Shown here one piece after another: positions 1 through 15,849 of a stretch of 64,000 nt of DNA (position 1 is the first letter of the stretch; the number at the start of each line of letters is the position of its first letter). The notes beneath the pieces are model-generated. The model made no database searches. It was not told where the DNA came from and was given only the letters and a program-made list of their open reading frames with translations. Origin of the DNA: Salminus brasiliensis (taxonomy: Eukaryota; Chordata; Actinopteri; Characiformes; Bryconidae); the NCBI RefSeq assembly GCF_030463535.1, contig NC_132901.1, forward strand, positions 751,980 through 815,979, written 5' to 3'. Made by a program: the position numbers and the translations under genes.

Positions 1-3396
<3,396 letters not shown>

Positions 3397-3592
3397 CAGC
3401 TGCAGCCGCTGTACTCTGCCTTATGGTGCCTTTCTCTGGTACTGTTGTGATCTCCATGTGCCCTCTGCCCCCTGAACCCGGACTACGAACTCTCATCCTT
3501 ATATATATTAAATATGCTACTCCTCACACTCAGTGCTCAGTACCGTACCGAGCATTGTTTACAACCTACACACACCCTCACGGAACATGTGG

Positions 3593-3593
<1 letters not shown>

Positions 3594-3644
<51 letters not shown>
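3594..3644 (+). repeat. (TG)n microsatellite
   Basis: About 25 TG dinucleotides in the chic2 3' UTR. Translations giving VCVCV strings come from this run. Confidence 0.95.
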
Positions 3645-3647
<3 letters not shown>

Positions 3648-4107
3648 CCACAGATGTGCATCAAAAAAACTGCAACCGTGGCTTACAGGTAGCTGGAATA
3701 AGGCCGACCCTCACCCCCCAAAAACCACACCCACACATTTTAACCCCCTAACCAATCGAAACTGGAAAATCTTCTGCTGACTCTGGACATTTGGACCTGC
3801 ACCTTCATCCACGCTGGTGAAATGACCACGGGCATCGATTGACGTCTCGTTTGTGCAGCTGAAGAGCCAACCTAGCGGAGTTAGTCCACAGCACAAGGCA
3901 CTGCTCGTCACGTTTTTAAAGGACTCGTTCAGTAAGGAGCCGAGTGTGTTTACTTCTTCAACCTAAATGTAGACATGTTTAGAGTCTTATCTTTGTTTCT
4001 TTAGGATTACACTGGTGCTACGAGGCTAATTTGACTAGGAAGGCAACAACTGGCATAAGTTAGGCCTAACTTATCACTCGCTTGCCTCACACTCCTTCAT
4101 TACTCAG

Positions 4108-4510
4108 GCTGTGAGAAGAGTTTATTCAGAGCTGGGCTTGGTGTGAAACTGAGCTTCACTGTAGAGAAACGTACCCACTCTGATTTCTTTAGTGATGGTG
4201 AATGGAATCTGGAGTCGGTCGCCATGACTACAACACAGATATACCCCATAATTTACTTCCTATCCATCCCACCCAGTGTAGCTACGTGTGAATTCTTAGG
4301 GACTACTTTCTGTAGCTGCACTACACCCTAAAGGCAGCATGTATCCCTCCACCATTTTAATGATCTGGTTCTAAAAGCAGGTTCTAGAGCCGAACTCTTC
4401 TCAGAACTCTGGTAGAACAGTGTCTCAGGCATCAGGCAGCGTCTTCATCACCATTAGGTGAAGAACTTTCTGTGAGGAGCTTTTAGAGGTTCCATCTCCA
4501 CTGTGGACAA
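4108..4510 (+). repeat. Dispersed repeat family C, copy 1
   Basis: Shares blocks such as ccaccattttaatgatctgg and ggttctagagccgaactctt with 47165-47560 and 52180-52660. It is non-coding and lies in the chic2 3' UTR. Class unknown; no tRNA-like box or transposase was seen. Confidence 0.75.
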
Positions 4511-6536
4511 AGTTTGAATAGAACAGAAAACCAGTCTGACTTTGGCCTCGTAGCTTCAGCGTAAATCGAACGAAGCAAACCTTACGCATCAGACGTACGT
4601 TTGGGATGAGAAGAGAAAGCAAGCATGTTTAGTTCTTTCCGAACTTTTCCTTTAAGTTGGATCGGACTTGAGAATGGAGTTTGACGTATTGACGCTGACG
4701 TATCGGTCGAGCAACAGCTTCTACCTGAGGGCCAAAGCTGTAGTCATTTTAAAACCCACCCCCTTTCATTTCACCTGCCCACAAACAGACCCCCTACAGA
4801 GACAATCGCACACTGGCTGCTACGCTAAAGGGCCAGACTCGGACTAGACTTGGATCTTGTCCAAGTCTAATTTAAAATAATACAGACTGGACTGGGAAGA
4901 CTTTTCTGGACGGTCCAGGTAGCAGCTGGGTTTCAGTGATGCAGCACAGGATTAATTGATTATTATTATTATAACTTTTTTTTTTTTTTAGTATTTTTTT
5001 AGCCTTGTTTACCTGCTCTGTTTAAAAACAACAAGCAGATACTGTTTTTCTTGATTTGTGTGTGAGTGATTTGTATTTGTCCGTCCTCGAGTGAAACCAG
5101 GCGTCGCAAGTGGAGCGGGAAAACGGTTGACTGCAGTACATCTGATTTGGATTTTTATGTATTTTTTACATTTTTATTTTGTCAGTTTTTCTGGCTAACG
5201 TTAACCATATGTTCTCGTGTAGTCCTTCTAAAAAGTCTAATTCACAGTTTTCACCTCAAATATTGTTTAAAATATGTTTTACACTGGAGCTACGAGACTG
5301 AGTGCAGGAGAGATGTGTATTAGCATGATGCTAACTGCAGACCTAAATCCTCTCACGCTCTCCTCAGACCGTGTCGGGGTGTTTGGTAATGCCTAATCGA
5401 CTCGATTATGCATATTATCCATAAACATGGACTAAAGATGACTTGAATGAATTGTTTTCAGCTTTGCAAACATTTGAACTTTAGTTCATGTTCTAGATAA
5501 CGGTCAGCCAACATAACTGAGCATCTCCTCATGGTTTGAGGAGTGTGAGACTTGAGGCTAAGCTTTGGGAGCGATGTTCGCTTCGTAGCTCCAGTAAAAC
5601 TAAAGCGTAAAAGTATATTTTCATGAAAACATTAACATTTCATGTCTTAGCTGACCGACTATGTTTAAATTGAGGCAGAATATGTTGTAAATGTAATTTT
5701 TTGGCAGATTTTTACCTCAGAAGAATCATTTATGCCAGTTAGCTTTATGCTAAACGATCATGCTTAGTGGTTCCTTGCACGCCATGTTAGCATATTTACA
5801 GTGAAATATCCTTACTTCAGTCGCTCCAAAGTATAAATGTGTCCCAGCTTTTAGCGATGTACATACTTTTGGAAGCTAATGTTTTTTTAATTTTACTGGA
5901 TATACAAGTATACAACTAGCTACCATGTTGGAGGAATTAGCATGTGCGCTAACTAGCCAGCCTTTTATTGAATCCAGGGTGACTTTAACTCAATGCTACC
6001 TTAAGTGGAGAGCAAACCTTGCCTTTAAGTGATGGTAGGACCAATAAATAAATAAATGAATCTGATTGATACGGTTGACCCTAAACGTAGCTGATCAGCT
6101 AAGACATGTTCGGTGTCGGAAGTTTGCTGACGGACTCCATCAGTTAGCATCGCTGTACCTTCAGGCCCAACTCGTAGCCCTTTCTTCAGCCTTCGATGGT
6201 TTTAGCTCTACACTGTGATGTTTGCAGCCTGGAAAGAGGAAAGCCTGAGGCACCGAACATAATCTGACTGATGAATCGTTTGGATTATGAGGGAAAACCG
6301 TGTGAAATGAGGTCTCGTCACTTTCACTTTAACAGAATCCCACCCAGGGGCCCAGAAACCCCAGACTGGATCAGATCCACCATGTTTATGGTTTGTGTGT
6401 ATGTGAGGAACATGACTTACGTTGTATTAAAAGGACAAATCCAGCTTTCTGTACGTCTGTCTATACCCAGGACCAGTCCATCCTTTTTTAAACGTTGGTA
6501 TCTCTGAAGAGTATTTAAGTACTGTGTATGTACAGT

Positions 6537-6542
6537 AATAAA
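6537..6542 (+). terminator. chic2: chic2 candidate poly(A) signal
   Basis: AATAAA lies about 3.1 kb after the chic2 stop and is followed by GT-rich sequence (gagtgtgac, then ttcgagttgtgttt). It is the best-placed signal before the convergent fip1l1 transcript. Confidence 0.5.
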
Positions 6543-6570
6543 ATACCCCAAAAACACGAGTGTGACGGAA

Positions 6571-6576
6571 TTTATT
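6571..6576 (-). terminator. fip1l1: fip1l1 candidate poly(A) signal (distal)
   Basis: Plus-strand tttatt reads AATAAA on the minus strand, with a second copy at 6617-6622. Beyond it the minus strand is T/G-rich (GTTTTTGGGG). If used, the fip1l1 3' UTR would be about 2.1 kb and end opposite the chic2 poly(A) site. Proximal ATTAAA sequences near 7464 are alternatives. Confidence 0.35.
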
Positions 6577-8720
6577 CGTTTTTCGAGTTGTGTTTCGAGT
6601 GTTCTAGCTAAATATATTTATTTACTATAAAAAATATATCATTTAGATATTACCCTGTTAGCTCCTTCGCTAGCAACATTGCTCTAGATTTGGGCAAAAC
6701 GTCCTAATAAGGAGTTGAATTAGCTTCTTATGAATGTTCAGTTCCACCTTAAATGGTGCAGTAGTTACGTTAGGGTTCCTGTAGGGCGGCTGAATGTAAC
6801 TGCAGTAGATTTAAGGTGGAACAAGAAAATCGAACGATCTCGATTCCCAAAAATAATAAACTAACTGAGTTGGTTAAATTAGTTTGGTGACAATTCTAAT
6901 CTACCAAATTCCTGTCTGTCTTTTTAAAGTATGTTTGGTGAAGCCTAAAAGGCTAATCCAGCTAATAAGCAAGTTGTTTGTTTGTTTAATTAATTAAACA
7001 TTTAATGAATGAAAAATTAGCCTGTAAGCTAATTTTTCTAGGCTTCACAGACACTGTATGACTATTATCTAGAAACATTAAGTCAAGTACGTTTGCATAG
7101 CTAACAACAGTAGTAGCATTTACTTCTGACATTTAAAAAAAAAAACATGTTTTGGATGTTTTGGTTTGAACCATGGTAAGATTATCTTCCCCATAAACTA
7201 TCTGATGCTAGCATAGCAAGGCATTAGCCAACCTAGCACAAAACCTTCAACTCAGTCACGCTAACCCTTACATTTCTGGAACGTGACGGGGTTGAAAGGT
7301 TGTTACAGGGTTGAATGACCGCCACTTTCTGGTGGCACCCATTCCTGGGAATGACTCTCGGGCTACGAAGAGGAAAACGTCAATCAGCCTGCTCGGCCAA
7401 TCAGCCCTAATTTAAATAATCCACACGACACTCGTTACAGAAATTACCAAATGCCTTTTTTTTTTAATCCAACAAACCAACATCTACAATTACTTAGAAA
7501 AAAAAAAAACAATCAAAAAAAGGACAAAAGAACTAAAACTCAAAAGTCGACAAACTGCTGCGATTCCGAGACACTACAGAAGATCTGGGCGTGTTGCTGC
7601 GAGCGCGACCCAGCGGACCCCAGCGTTGGGGTAGGTCGCCGCTGGTTCCAGGACTCCTGGGATCTTTCATTTCACAAAGCAGGATTTCATCGTCAGCCTA
7701 CAGACAGTTCAAAGGAATTCTCCAGGGATTTTCCAACCTAACCTTCGATCTAGCGAATCCGTGGCGCACACCACCATGACCACCATGACCAGTGGGCGGA
7801 TGGCTTCTATTTGGGTATCGCATTTGGGTTCTAGATTTCTTTGAAAGCACAGCAGAAGGTTCTGAAACATCTTCACAGTGATTTCTACATCCTTGTAATC
7901 GTACAAAGGTCTTACAAATGGCATTAAGGAACCTTTTTCGGTTCCTTAAAGAACCACTGTTCTTTCAATGGCATCACACATGAGTGAAGAACCTTCTAAA
8001 GGTTTAAAGAAGTGAACGTCTCAGCAGTAGCTCTTTACGGAACCAAGAAGGGTTCTTCCACGTCGTCGCTTTGTTTTGTTTTTTTTAAAGAGTTTGAGTG
8101 TTTTGGGTTTGTGATCTTCATCAATTGCAATCGTAGCGCCTCTACAGATCATTTCTGCCACACAAGAACCTCTTATCTCCAACAACAGCAGGTTCACAGG
8201 AGAAAAAAAAAACAACCTTGGAAGTTATTTTGGAGCATTTCTATTGGTCCGTTCATCATGACGTTCTGATATAACGTAAAGAATAACTGCCAGATTTACA
8301 TTACGAAGAAAAGTGAGAAACATGGATATATATATTTAAAAAAAAAAAAAAACAAGATACAAGGTTTTTTCAGGAGACCACTGCTTAACAACGCAGACAG
8401 AGGTTAGGTTGGAGAACGTTGGGAGTTTCCTTCGAGCCTAGAGCCGAGACTGTCCAACGGGAGAAGAGCGAAGCAAGGTCGTTTACGTACGATTTTTCAT
8501 TAGCGAGCATAATCAGTCCAGTTCTAATCGAATTCAGAGCGGGCTGTTCTTACTCCTCTGATACGTTTAAAGTATCGTGATATTCCCCCAGTATCGCCCA
8601 GCCCCTGAACCTAACGTCATTCCTAACGAGATTCCCATTGGACGGTCCTTCCTTTAGACCTAAGCTCTCCGGCTCTGTCGGAAGTCCTGCTTTGTGAAAC
8701 GACCTCCTGCTGAGGGGCAG
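6577..8720 (-). other. fip1l1: fip1l1 3' UTR region
   Basis: The sequence between the fip1l1 stop codon and the candidate poly(A) signals has no conserved ORF and no intron signature. It contains A- and T-runs near 7458, 7498 and 8338 and ordinary AT-rich sequence. It is assigned to the fip1l1 UTR by position only. Confidence 0.4.
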
Positions 8721-11700
8721 TTACTCCATGGCCTCCTGGTTCTCCTGGTCAGCTGCTCGCTCCTCGCTCGGCTCTTTGCCCTCTTTGCTTCTCTTGGACT
8801 TCTTATGCTTGTGTCTGCGGTGGCCGTCGCCTTCTTCACTGTCGTGCCTCCGTCTGCTACTGCTGAGAGTAGAGAGAGAGAGAGGTGGAGGGGTGAGGGG
8901 GTGAAGAGAAGGGTGCCGAGTCCTATCCGGTCTGGGTTTACACAGGAAGGATGGGGGTTAGGGTTAGGCACCACGTTTAAGGTCATCTCGGCCCCTAGGA
9001 TTTGAACCATCGACCTTCTGGGCCCCCAGCCTGCTTGGCCCCTGTACAGCTGTGTGTCTGAGCTTTACCTGCGTGATGACTTGTGTCGGCCCTCCTCCTT
9101 CTCTCGGTGTCTTCTCTCTCGGTGACGCTCCTCCTTCTCCCGACTCGACCGCTCCCGGTGCCGGTCGTACCCGCGGTCGCCGTAGTCACGGTAGCGGTAG
9201 CGCTCCTCGTCACTGCGAAAGCACACACATACACAGCTTGAAGAGAAGAAGTACTGCCAATAGAATAGGACACTCTGGAGCAGATCAACATCATGAACCT
9301 ATTGGCATCAACTCTTTTCAGAAGAAGTGATGAATGAGCAGATGTCCAAATACTTTTGTCCACCAAGTAGATGACCCATTGGAAAAAATTAACCCCACCT
9401 GCACCCTCCCTAAACCTGATAACTGCCAGATGAGGGCTTGCTTGAGTGCCTAAGATCATTGTCCTGCTGCAGAACCCAACTGCGCTTGAGCTTCAGGTCA
9501 CAGACTGACAGGCAGACATCCACCTTCAGGATCGTATGAACTGTGGTCAGTGTGTTGAGCTGACCTGTTGTAGGCCATGGACGACGGGCTGTGCTCCCTC
9601 TCGCGCTCCCTCTCCCGGTCGTGTGCTCGCTCTCTTGGCCTCTCGCGCTCCCTCTCTTTGTCTCGCTCTTTCTCCCGGCGGGGGTAATAGTCCCACTGTT
9701 TGGAGTTCTCCATCATACCAGGCCAGCTGCTCACAGGAGGCTGAATGGGTGGAGGGTAACTGCCTGGGGACAAAAACAAACAAACAAACGAGTAAATAAA
9801 CCTGACAGCGAAACTACATTACCCACAATTCACAGCTGCTTTTCTTTCTTTTTTTAGTTTTATGTAATTAAGTACTTAATCGTACTGTAGTCCTGCTTTT
9901 CCTAGCCCCAATCTAGAGCCAAATCTGAGTGGACGTGCTAGTTAGTACAATGATGGCTGCACTCCTAAAAAAATCTAATCGGGTTCTTCAAAGGTTCTTC
10001 AGTGAGAACAATGGTTTTATACAGAACCATGGCGCTCAAGGAATCACCTTAGCGATTATTGCTATCTCTAACAAAGCTCCACACGCTTGAAAAAGAAAAT
10101 GCTAATAAAATGCTGCTAATTCTGTAGCATCGGCTACAAGATGCCCACGCTGGCTAGCATCACACACGTCGAGTGCTGGTGGGAGACAGGGAGGACCGTC
10201 CTACCCAACCAGAGAGTGAGAGGACATGTATGCTTTCTGGGACTACCGATGAGAGAGAGCCAGCACTTAGGCAGTCGCTCCACCCGGGAGGCTTAGAGGG
10301 CCGCAATTATCATCATATTCATTATTTATTATAATATTGTTTTAGGCATATCAAATAATGTGAATTAGCTCCATTTTACAGCAGTCCTGAGGAACCCTGA
10401 AAGTGTTCTGCTATTGTTAGAAGAACCTAGAACCCTTAAAGAACCGAAATATTCAAAAACCCCTCGTCTGAAACCTCAGATCTTAGATCTGCATGGACAG
10501 CACGTCTGCAGTGCTGGCTTTACCTGTACAGGTGTTAACTGACCTGGTGGGAAGGGATAGGGAGCGACCGGACGGCAGTCATACCCTCCAGGATGCCCAC
10601 TGCTGGAGAAAACACACCACCATCATCATCATCATCATCACAGTAGGCCAGTGCTGATTGGTCTACACTAACAGTGAGTCCAACTACAACCAGCAGACAG
10701 ACCCCAATAGACCATTAGGCTCCTCCCACAGGCTGAGAATCTGACAGCTGACTAGTTGAGGTCTTACTTGTCCAAAGTGGGGATGAGGGAAGGGGGCGGG
10801 CCTCCAGGAGGTGGCGGAAAACCTGTAACACAAACAAACTCAGTTCCGCTGTATTAGAACCAACAGTGGTTCTGTAGGTTCTAGAGTAAGTTCTACAGAG
10901 ATCAGAGCGTACCTGGAGGAGGAACGGTGATGGGCAGTCCTGCAAAGACAAAGAGGGGGAAAAAGGAGAGAAACAGTCTGAGACACAGTGATAGACCATC
11001 CCACTGACCGACTGACCACACAGCTAGCCTAATGTTCTTGGGTCAGGTGTTCTATGGGGTTCTTGTCACCTTAGTTTTAGAACGTGTGGTGAAGATCTGA
11101 CCACCCTACAGGTCAAACCGTATAAAAGAACGAAAGCGAGATCGAGAATAAGAGACACTGACTTGGTGGAGGGATGAGGGGCGGAGCCTGGCTGACTGGT
11201 GGCGGGGGCAGGAAGGGTGGTGGGGGCATGTTTGGAGGCAGTGGTCCCGGGGGGAAGAAGGTGGGTATTTTAGCGGGCGCAGGTTCAGCTTCTGAAGAGG
11301 GATGCTCCGAAATCACCTGACCCACGGATGAAGAGAGGAAAAAAAAGAAAATATAACACCACACACATCAGGGGGCGGGGCTTATGCTTCAGACACACCC
11401 CTAACCAAAATTATTCCATTTATTTCATTGCTTTTTAACCCAATATAAGTCATCCCCATTACCCCCCCCCATCTATCCACTGAGACACCCTTTGTTGCTT
11501 GAAGAAAGAAAATGCTAATAAAATGCTAACTGCTAACTCTGTAGCATCGGCTACCAGACGCCCACGCTGGTTAGCATCACCCATGCTGAGTGTTGGTGGG
11601 GCACAGGGAGGACCGTCCTACCCACCCAGAAAGTGAGTGGACAGGTACGCTCTCTGGGACTCCTGATGAGAGAGCCAGCACTTAGACAGTCGCTCCACCC

Positions 11701-12074
11701 GGGAGGCTTAGAGGGCTGCAATCAATCATTTACCTGGATGTTGTTTCCCTCCAGATTGTGGCGGCGCCGTCCCTCCACTCTGCTGATCGTGGCCGTCTGT
11801 CCACCAATCACATCAATGGTCCCGCTGGACTTCCTGCAACACACACACACACACACACACAATTTATTCGTCACACACCAAAACCACCCAGCAGAATTTT
11901 TTATTTTTTTTACAAATGTATTAAATTACTTTTATTAATTAATTGATTAATTAATTGATTAATTAAGGTTTATAATTGGTCCGCTGGACAGAGCTGCTAA
12001 TGAAAGGTGCTGCCCAACGTGACGGTGGCTACATCAAATCTGTGCATCAATCCGTTTAATAGAGGAAAATATAA

Positions 12075-12107
<33 letters not shown>

Positions 12108-12545
12108 CCATGTGTGACCAGCCACATCATCATAAACAAACATACAAACAAACAAATAAATAAATAAAAGCATTAAAGGGCCCATATCCTGCATTCCTCC
12201 ATGTATGAGGTTTCTACAGGTTTATAGAATTACTGCGCCAGTATATGTAAATGAGCTGCGTTCTGAATGGCTGCCCTGTTCAGGCTGAACCACTCACAAT
12301 GTTTTTTGTGACATCATAAAAAAACAATGAATGAGCCCTGTTCTAAAGGGCTCTCCCCTTTGTTGTGCTTGGCTCCTCATTTGCTTAACCCCCTATTTTC
12401 TCTAGTTAACCCAACCCGTTCATAACTCCCCCCCCCAGGACCCCCCGGTAGGGGGAGAGCGTCATCGACCCACCCAGGGAGAGAGAGACACAGAGAGAGA
12501 CACACAGAGACAGAGAGAGAGAGACAGAGAGACAGAGAGAGAGAC

Positions 12546-12578
<33 letters not shown>

Positions 12579-12695
12579 CAGAGAGACAGAGAGACAGACA
12601 GAGAGACAGAGAGAGAGAGAGACAGAGAGACAGACAGAGAGACAGAGAGAGAGAGAGACAGAGAGACAGACAGAGAGACAGAGAGAGAGAGAGAC

Positions 12696-12734
<39 letters not shown>

Positions 12735-13275
12735 CAGAGAGACAGAGAGACAGAGAGAGAGAGAGAGACAGAGAGAGACAGAGGCCGGTTGCGCTCACTC
12801 AGGCTCTGGCATGGCTCGGGACTCGACCTCACGACCCCCCCTGAGCCCCTGAGTTTTTATGACATCACAAAAACGAGGAATTCAAATCAGGCTGCTCGTC
12901 ACTGTGCTTTTCATACTGACGTCTACAAATGAGCTCTTTTCTGATTGGCTGCCCTGGATTAAGCCACATTCCAGGTTGAAACACTCCGTGAAGAGGGCGG
13001 AGCTAAGCAAGCTTCTGTTGTTTATGACATCACAAAAACTGTGAGGTCGTGAAGATCTCTGCGATATGGGCCCTTTAAACCGGACGCTTGGCCCCGGATT
13101 TACTGGAGGAATTCTCAGGCCTTGAGGAAAAACAAGCCACTCCCATGTTCACACCCACTTACGTATAATAGGGCGTGTCTTGAGCGGCTGGCCCCGCCCA
13201 CTGTGGAGGGGATATCCTATGAGGGCATGAGTAAAGGGAGACAGGCAGAGAAGAGTTACTGCCTCCTCACGCACA

Positions 13276-13335
<60 letters not shown>

Positions 13336-13411
13336 GTCAACAGCCTTGTGGCCCACTGTGACCCTAATTCACACAGACACAAAGCCATAACACTATATAT
13401 GTATGTATGTA

Positions 13412-13464
<53 letters not shown>

Positions 13465-13614
13465 GTGTGTGTATGTGTGTGTGTGTGTGTTCGTACCTGG
13501 CAGGGTTGGCGAGGCCTGTCTTGTAGAGGCTGGATGGGGAGGTGAAGTCAGGTTTAGGGATGTGGGCGACTACAGGAACCTCTTTATCATTACCTGTCCT
13601 GCCCTGCTGAACCT

Positions 13615-13666
<52 letters not shown>

Positions 13667-14332
13667 AAATGACCAATAAACACAAAAGTCCAAAAGTTTG
13701 TGGACACCCCTTCTAATAAATGCATTCAGCTACTTTAAGCTGCACCCATTGCTGACACAGTAGCGAAGTACTGCCAATAGAATAGGACTCTCTGGACCAA
13801 GCTGCCTAATGTCAGGCGTGGGCTAGTAGAGGGGTCTGATAAAGCCCCCCAGAATTGAGGAGCTGTGGAGCAGTGGAGGAGCTGTGTTCTCTGGAATGAT
13901 GGTGGTGGAGGAGCTCCATCCAGTACTTTTGGGATGAGCTGAGGATGATGAGGTGGGGTGGTGATCAACATCTGAATGCAATCAAATCGATGGACAAAAG
14001 TATTGGGACACCTGCTCGTTCATAGTTTCATCTAAAATCGAGGGTAGGAAGGGAGGAAGTCTTTCTACTAGACTTCGGAGCAGAGCATTGCAGTGAGGAT
14101 TTGATTGCACTCAGCCAGGTGTATCAGCAACGGGTGCAAAGTAAATCAGCCGGACACGACGGCACTGGAGGAACGTCAGCAGGCCTTACGGAGATCTTGC
14201 TGGTGGTGGAGGTGATGTTGGTGGCGTCGAGGCCCATGCGCAGCCGCTTCTGCTTCTCACAGTACGCCTTCCACGTCTCCTCGTTAAAGCCGTAGTTGAA
14301 GTAGTCCGACAGGTCCGCACCTGTGTGTGTAT

Positions 14333-14397
<65 letters not shown>

Positions 14398-15628
14398 TTT
14401 CACTACAGCAGTCACAATGTTGCCGATTTTTTCAGGATCTTCTGAGAACTTCCATGAGAAGCACAGATCACGGACATGCCCCACACACACACACACACGC
14501 ACACACGCACACACACACACACCTGGCTTTCTCCAGGGCTTCTCCTCGAAGGACTCCATCTCCACCTCCAGCACGGGAACGCCGTTAATGTTCCCGGGAG
14601 CGTCCAGGTCCACCCCCTTCACCTTCGCTCCGACTGGAACACGCAAACGTACAGAGACAGTGAGCTCGCGCCACATCGACGCCAATCAACCAATCAGATC
14701 AATCAACCAATCAATCAAATCTGTATCTGATCTAAAACATCAAAGGTTTTTGTTTATATATAAATATGAAATCAATGAGAGAGCAACACCAGCGGCCACT
14801 CAGCCCCGCCTCCTTTATCACCTCTGGCGCAACGGCTGGTCGCCGTGCCGTAACCGTGGGCGGGTCAATTTACACGAGGGTGCCACCCAAACCGAGCCCC
14901 GCCCCGTTTTAGAGCGCCACAGCGACACGGGGACAGCTGGAGTTAGCCATTAGCCTAGTGCATACTTTCATTGCGCCCCCTTTTTTGGGGCAGCTTCCCC
15001 GAGCAGTCCGACAGAGAGTCGGGACGGTGGGCGATTTCTCAGGTTTAGCCGGGTCTGGGGCCGGTTCTGGTGTTATATCAGTTGGACCGGTTGTGCTGAA
15101 AGCGCTATTCTGAGGCTCAGCCCTTCCCTAATTCTCGCTGGTGCTGCTCTCTGAGCTACACGGCTGATGCCGGAGGTCCGGTGTCCGTACCTGCTCCGTA
15201 CGGCCTGCTGCTGCCGGACTTTATGTTCAGGTTGACCGGCGTCGCCCCGTACGTCCTGAAAAACACAGCACAGCTGTTAGAACCGAACTCCCCTTTAGAA
15301 CCTCCTGAGGTCCGTGGTTGGGTGACAGGGCTAAGAGTTCTTTAGAGGTTCTGGCCCAATCCGCGACGGACTCGGACTCACGTGTACTGCGGTGCGCCTG
15401 TCTTGATGTCGCCGATGGTGACGCGGACGTCGTCGTCGTCGTCATCGCTGTCGCTTTCGCTGTCTTCGTCCTCCCCGGCCGCTTCCTCCTAACAGAACAC
15501 AGAACCGGACCGTCACACAGCAGAACCTACGACCTGCGTGTGTTGCCATGCCGACAGCATCACTAGTGCCAGTCTGACGAACAATGTTTGGACTAGAATA
15601 GCAAGCGTGCTAGCACCACACAGAACCG

Positions 15629-15662
<34 letters not shown>

Positions 15663-15810
15663 AGAGAGAGAGAGAGAGAGACAGAGAGCGAGAGAGAGAG
15701 ACAGAGAGACAGAGAGAGAGAGAGAGAGATACAGAGAGAGACAGAGAGAGAGAGAGAGACAGAGAGAGACAGAGAGAGAGAGAGAGAGACAGAGAGCGAG
15801 AGAGAGAGAC

Positions 15811-15849
<39 letters not shown>

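Larger units (their letters stand above)
3397..6560 (+). other. chic2: chic2 3' UTR
   Basis: No coding exon is visible between the chic2 stop and the AATAAA at 6537. The stretch holds a (TG)n run, one copy of a dispersed repeat at 4108-4510 and AT-rich unique sequence rich in the tetramer TAGC. The UTR extent is inferred from the first convincing poly(A) signal. An earlier site is possible. Confidence 0.55.

Noticed and set aside
8953-8967. Interstitial telomere repeat (ggttagggttagg)
   Set aside because: Only two units, in fip1l1 intron 15; too short to mean anything.
8660-9459. Arg- and Ser-rich frames near the fip1l1 3' exons
   Set aside because: Shadow frames of exons 15 and 16, or intron read-through.
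12377-12832. Ser/Leu-rich frames over the GAGA/GACA tract, and the similar frames at 15538-16050
   Set aside because: Simple-repeat translations lying inside fip1l1 introns.
14325-14953. Thr/His-rich and Cys/Val-rich frames over CA/GT runs, including a 208-codon one
   Set aside because: They are microsatellite translations that run into shadow frames of fip1l1 exon 6.
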